DNA of 64,000 nucleotides from Parapristionchus giblindavisi (lineage: Eukaryota; Nematoda; Chromadorea; Rhabditida; Diplogasteridae): positions 248,001-312,000 of the forward strand of contig CALSFV010000249.1 in the NCBI GenBank assembly GCA_943737045.1, read 5' to 3'. Shown in pieces: positions 60,858-64,000 of the stretch. Made by a program: the position numbers and the translations under genes. The notes under the pieces are model-generated. The model saw nothing but the letters and a program-made list of their open reading frames with translations. It was not told the origin of the DNA and did no database searches. The stretch's first letter is position 1. The number at the start of each line of letters is the position of its first letter.

Positions 60858-63695
60858 GTATTTATTTTGCTCGACTAGATTTTCCCATGCAACTGCTCGC
60901 TCGAGCCAAATACCGCTGATCGTCTTCTATAGCACAGTAAATCCACTCAATCTCTATACCGTTGATTTCAGGTTTCACGCACTTCATCAAAAGGCATCGC
61001 CTTTTCCAACAGACGTTAGGGTTTAGGTATACTCTCACAGAAAATTCTCTTACGATATGTTCTGTTTTAAGCAATTGATTTCTTATAACATAATATCAGA
61101 AATTGAATTGGTTACTTTTCAAGGGCATTTTTCGCTTATATTTCTTACGCTTGAGAAAATGAAAAGTACGAAATTATACATTTTAGTAAATTTTCTGTGT
61201 GAGTAATTTTAAAAAAATCAATAATCAATCTACAGTACCTGCCGCTGATGGAATATGAGCCCTTCCCACTTCTCGAAGCGTCGCGCACACAGATCACATG
61301 GAAATCTGCATATGTATACATCGGCATATGTATATTTGACCCAGTTGACCTGACCCACCGGACTACCACATTACCGTATTATTATATAAATCATGTATTT
61401 GACCCAGTTCACAGTGCCCATCTGACCCAACAAACAACCACATTACCGCATCTAATACCATGAATCTACTTGAAAATCATGATCGTGATCCAGTTGACCA
61501 TGGCAACGACTACCGTATCCCTCTCATACCGTACCTGTGCCCGCTTTCGGCCTGCCTCGCATCGCTGACAGTAGTCGTGTGCGTCTTCCGATGCGCTATC
61601 ATCGCCCGATGGGTCTTGAACAGACGATCACAATCGGAACACTGTAATCCATTAATATTGATTGATTGATTCATATGATCGATTAGCATCGATCGATTAC
61701 AGTGCATACACGACTAAATTCGCAGAGGCTATTTCTAAACAATTTCATTTCATTTGGAAGCAGAACAGTATCAATTGTTTCTTTCACAAGTAGGGATGAA
61801 AGCTCGCGGGAACTAGAAAACGTCGGGCGATCCGGGGTTACACAATCTGTCTTGGTTTGAGAGAAAAAAAGATCACTGCCATACATTTTCATACCCTGAC
61901 AATGTGAGGATCGACCCACTATATACGGCTCATTTTCAGCATCAGCCCAGTATATAATGCCCTTTTTTTATGCGAAAGACCACAAATTAAGCGAAAAGTA
62001 GCGAATTTTCTAAATCGACCACTACATAAATAAAATCCTGTAAGGGCGCCAAAAATATATGATCACTGCTCATGGATCCCCACAGATTTTCTCCAATCAT
62101 ATGCATAAAATAGGCGCGTGAGACCCTAATGAAAACAAATAAAACAGTAGATCAAAGATCAAAGATAAAAAAATCAAAGACCACGCCCACTTCAAAAGTG
62201 CCTACGGCATCGTCGACGTGCTTAGTCTCCAGATGTCGGTCGAGATGGCTCTGGTACGAGAAGCGCTCCTCGCAGCACGGACACCCGTGCTCCTTCGGCT
62301 GCATCGCGCGCGTCGACTCTGACACGCTGCCGTGACGCTGAACGGATTAATGGATATATTCATAGGTAGAAAAGTATGTTACAAAGTACCAAGCCTGACC
62401 GGATTTTGGGCCAAAATTTCACAAAAATCGAAAAAAACCTGACCGGATTTTGAGCCAAAATTTCACAAAAAACCGAAAAATCTGACCTGATTTTGAGCCA
62501 AAATTTCACAAAACTCGAAAAATCTAACCGGATTTTGAGCCAAATTTGCCAAAAATCGAAAAACCTGACCAGATATTGAATTCTGATAACATAGCTATTC
62601 GACCAATGAGTATTACCACCATTTCTTGCCACTTAATTTCTGTAACGCCTCGGGCGTGGAGAAATAAAATAAAAATTAGGATCTCAATTCAAGATTAGCC
62701 ACAACGCAACATGAATTACAGACATTAACCAAGCTATGCTTACTGTCCGCCTTGACAATAATCTCTCGTAACCAAGGGAATCAAGAGAGTGCGGCCAGAG
62801 CGGAGAGTTCCAAATGCGCTCGAGGGTGTAACTTTAAGATCTCACATGAATATTGCGCATCGAGATCACCACATTGATCGCTATCACACAGCTCATCAAG
62901 GTCGAAGACCAAAGACCAAAGATCAAAGATCAACTAACCTGTTTCTGGTGACGCTCTAGACCGGTGAACTTCGGAAAGCGCATGTCGCAGATCTCGCAGT
63001 GAAACTCGCCACGCGCCGGTAGATGCTACAATCGAAGTCATACATTTTCGGTACCCTCGCCGTCTATTTTTATATAGTGGGTCAATTCTCGAAATAGAGT
63101 TGGTTAATTCACAAAATTAGTTATTTTCGCTTAAAAATCATCATTTTAGCTTCTTTTTTTTTATCAAGTGGCCTAAAATGGCCCTTATATAGTGGGTCAA
63201 TCCTCGCACTGCGAGGGTATGGCAATGTATGATCGAAGTCATAGACGTGATGCATTGTGAAATTGAGACAATGACAGCAAAGTTCAAAGACCAAAGATCA
63301 AAGATAACATTTTTGCCTCGTGTAGAAGAGATAAATAAAAAAATTAAAATAATAGAAAAAATAGTAAAAATTAAATACCTTCTTCTTGTGATTTCGGAGC
63401 GCGTTGGCCGTCCTGCACTGCAGATCGCACACGTCGCACGAGAAGGGTCGAATGTCGATCTCCTGAGAGGAAAGGGTGAACGATTACGGTAGCAAGCACT
63501 TATTGATTCAGCTCAGCTCAAGCTCTACCGTAACCCAAATACCCATAACTACCGTAACCATCATCCCGAGAGCTACCGAACCTCGTGCTCGAGGCGCAGA
63601 TGATCCGACAGGACGTAGTTGCCGCTGAACTTGGACGCGCACACCGGACAGCTCACCTCGCCGTCCCGTTTCGTGTTCACCTTGCGTTGATGGAT
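56842..63695 (-). CDS. Z1: C2H2 zinc-finger protein sharing the THAP-gene tail (5' part outside window)
   Basis: Exons: 63695-63582, 63462-63379, 63025-62939, 62337-62206, 61641-61535, 61305-61239, 60783-60694, 60185-60134, 59934-59861, 59533-59471, 58795-58702, 58232-58107, 57907-57740, 57455-57321 and 57173-56842. Phases agree, assuming donor GTTGGT after exon 9. Eight C2H2 fingers are visible (CPVC, CDVC, CEIC, CPCC, CSDC, CDLC, CPMC, CDEC, each with x12-H-x3/4-H); no N-terminus in the window. After the fingers come KHGVPVKFKQGYLKKNPEL and ARELERRKIG, the counterparts of Z3 exons 2 and 3, then a Glu/Asp-rich exon, IKQEVQDDD, IKEEVDEDE, GVKEELFDN, IKREVDEYD, an AT-hook-like GRRPRAKK and the C-terminus TASVVVKGEIQL. 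Expected nuclear DNA-binding regulator. Confidence 0.88.
58289..58457. mobile_element. MITE with internal 45-bp tandem units (TCCGGTCAGG)
   Basis: The ends CATAGGTCGAATAG and, inverted, TTTTCGACCTATG. The interior repeats GGTTTTTCGATTTTT...GGCTCAAAATCCGGTCAG. Longer relatives are at 59028-59228 (four units) and, inverted, 62366-62607. All three lie in Z1 introns. Confidence 0.75.
58912..59004. mobile_element. Small MITE of the GAAACTC/CTCTCGC family
   Basis: Imperfect inverted repeat around CTCTCGCTTTCTTTG-TTTGCGAGAAAG. Relatives lie at 20995-21080, 23918-23995, 29880-29945, 46440-46510, 47295-47345, 56468-56565 and 62745-62830, often close to genes. Confidence 0.6.
60807..60856. repeat. (AAT)n microsatellite in a Z1 intron
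   Basis: About 16 units directly upstream (on the gene strand) of the exon 60783-60694. Confidence 0.95.
61032..61203. mobile_element. Minimal 172-bp relative of the PCNA-carrying element
   Basis: The ends CTCTCACAGAAAATTCTCTT and, inverted, TTTTCTGTGTGAG, flanked by TA, with AGAAATT/AATTTCTTA words between. It shows what the family looks like without cargo. Confidence 0.75.
63040..63215. mobile_element. MITE with TATAGTGGGTCAAT.CTCGCA ends
   Basis: GGTACCCTCGCCG...TATATAGTGGGTCAATTCTCG is mirrored by CCCTTATATAGTGGGTCAATCCTCGCACTGCGAGGGTA in the right half. Related blocks occur at 51965-52090, 54180-54305, 61895-62045 and 63905-64000. Confidence 0.6.
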
Positions 63696-63699
63696 CTGT

Positions 63700-63746
<47 letters not shown>
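63700..63746. repeat. (CAAT)n microsatellite in a Z1 intron
   Basis: About eleven units directly before the acceptor of exon 63695-63582 (gene strand TTGATTGATTACAG). Confidence 0.9.
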
Positions 63747-63750
<4 letters not shown>

Positions 63751-64000
63751 CATTCATTCTATCAATCATCCACTACAAACCATTGTTATTTATCAAACAT
63801 TGAGTCAGCTATTTCCATTGTTGCAAGATAACAAATGAAGGTTAGATCTTAGAACTTTCACCTATCATTGAAACTTGAATTCACCACTTTCAAATCGCAC
63901 TCAGATTTTCGTACCCTCATAATGCGAGGATCGACTCTATATACGGCTTATTTTTATGCGAAAAATTACAATAGGAGCGAAAAATAACGATTTTTCGGCA

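Larger units (their letters stand above)
48541..63310. repeat. Dispersed (AAAGATC)n heptamer tracts in introns and 3' ends of Z1-Z5
   Basis: Two to four tandem units, always on the coding-opposite strand, lie next to splice sites or stop codons: 48555-48570, 49392-49402, 49511-49545, 50113-50130, 51063-51085, 52773-52800, 52898-52920, 54990-55012, 55128-55150, 56740-56760, 57914-57931, 59939-59952, 62150-62166, 62905-62934 and 63280-63305. (CAAT)n is the other frequent intron word. Confidence 0.85.

Overview
The window looks like nuclear DNA of a rhabditid-type nematode. Genes are split into small phase-consistent exons, many introns are about 45-60 bp, acceptors read TTTCAG or TTNCAG, and several start codons sit directly behind such an acceptor, as expected for spliced-leader trans-splicing. 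Gene content agrees: Str/Srh-like seven-helix chemoreceptors, small secreted cysteine-rich proteins, THAP and C2H2 zinc-finger factors. No prokaryotic features were seen. I cannot name the species.

0-14 kb (+): a foldback transposon cut by the window edge, the last exon of a chemoreceptor paralogue (C), a three-exon secreted six-cysteine protein (3573-5019), two 3'-terminal exons of an unidentified gene, and a chemoreceptor (A, 9342-14108, 9 exons, 329 aa) whose intron 7 holds a 2.3 kb foldback element.

14-33 kb: a family of small secreted proteins built of C-x4-C-x5-C-x4-C modules, one module per phase-1 exon. One copy is intact (30173-32212, +). Two minus-strand copies are dead: copy 2 (20737-16609) has a MITE in its signal-peptide exon, and copy 3 (26321-24985) has lost its ATG and has a stop at a cysteine codon. 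Nested inverted-repeat transposons fill the rest.

33-41 kb (-): chemoreceptor B, a paralogue of A. Exons 2-9 are open, but the TM1 part is missing, one acceptor is lost, and a 5.7 kb intron is packed with nested transposons (a decayed Tc1-like element and several foldbacks).

41.6-47 kb: two adjacent TA-flanked inverted-repeat elements with related ends. The first carries an intron-containing, broken copy of the sliding-clamp gene PCNA. The second carries a series of unidentified exon-like segments.

48.5-64 kb (-): a tandem cluster of five zinc-binding regulators. Z1 (running off the right edge to 56842) has at least eight C2H2 fingers. Z2-Z5 each start with a THAP domain. All five end in related exons rich in PsiKxE (SUMO-acceptor-like) motifs and a nearly identical C-terminus. 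The same tail has thus been joined to two different DNA-binding domains, which is the most novel feature of the window. Intergenic distances (233-693 bp), common orientation and acceptors directly before the ATGs would also allow an operon.
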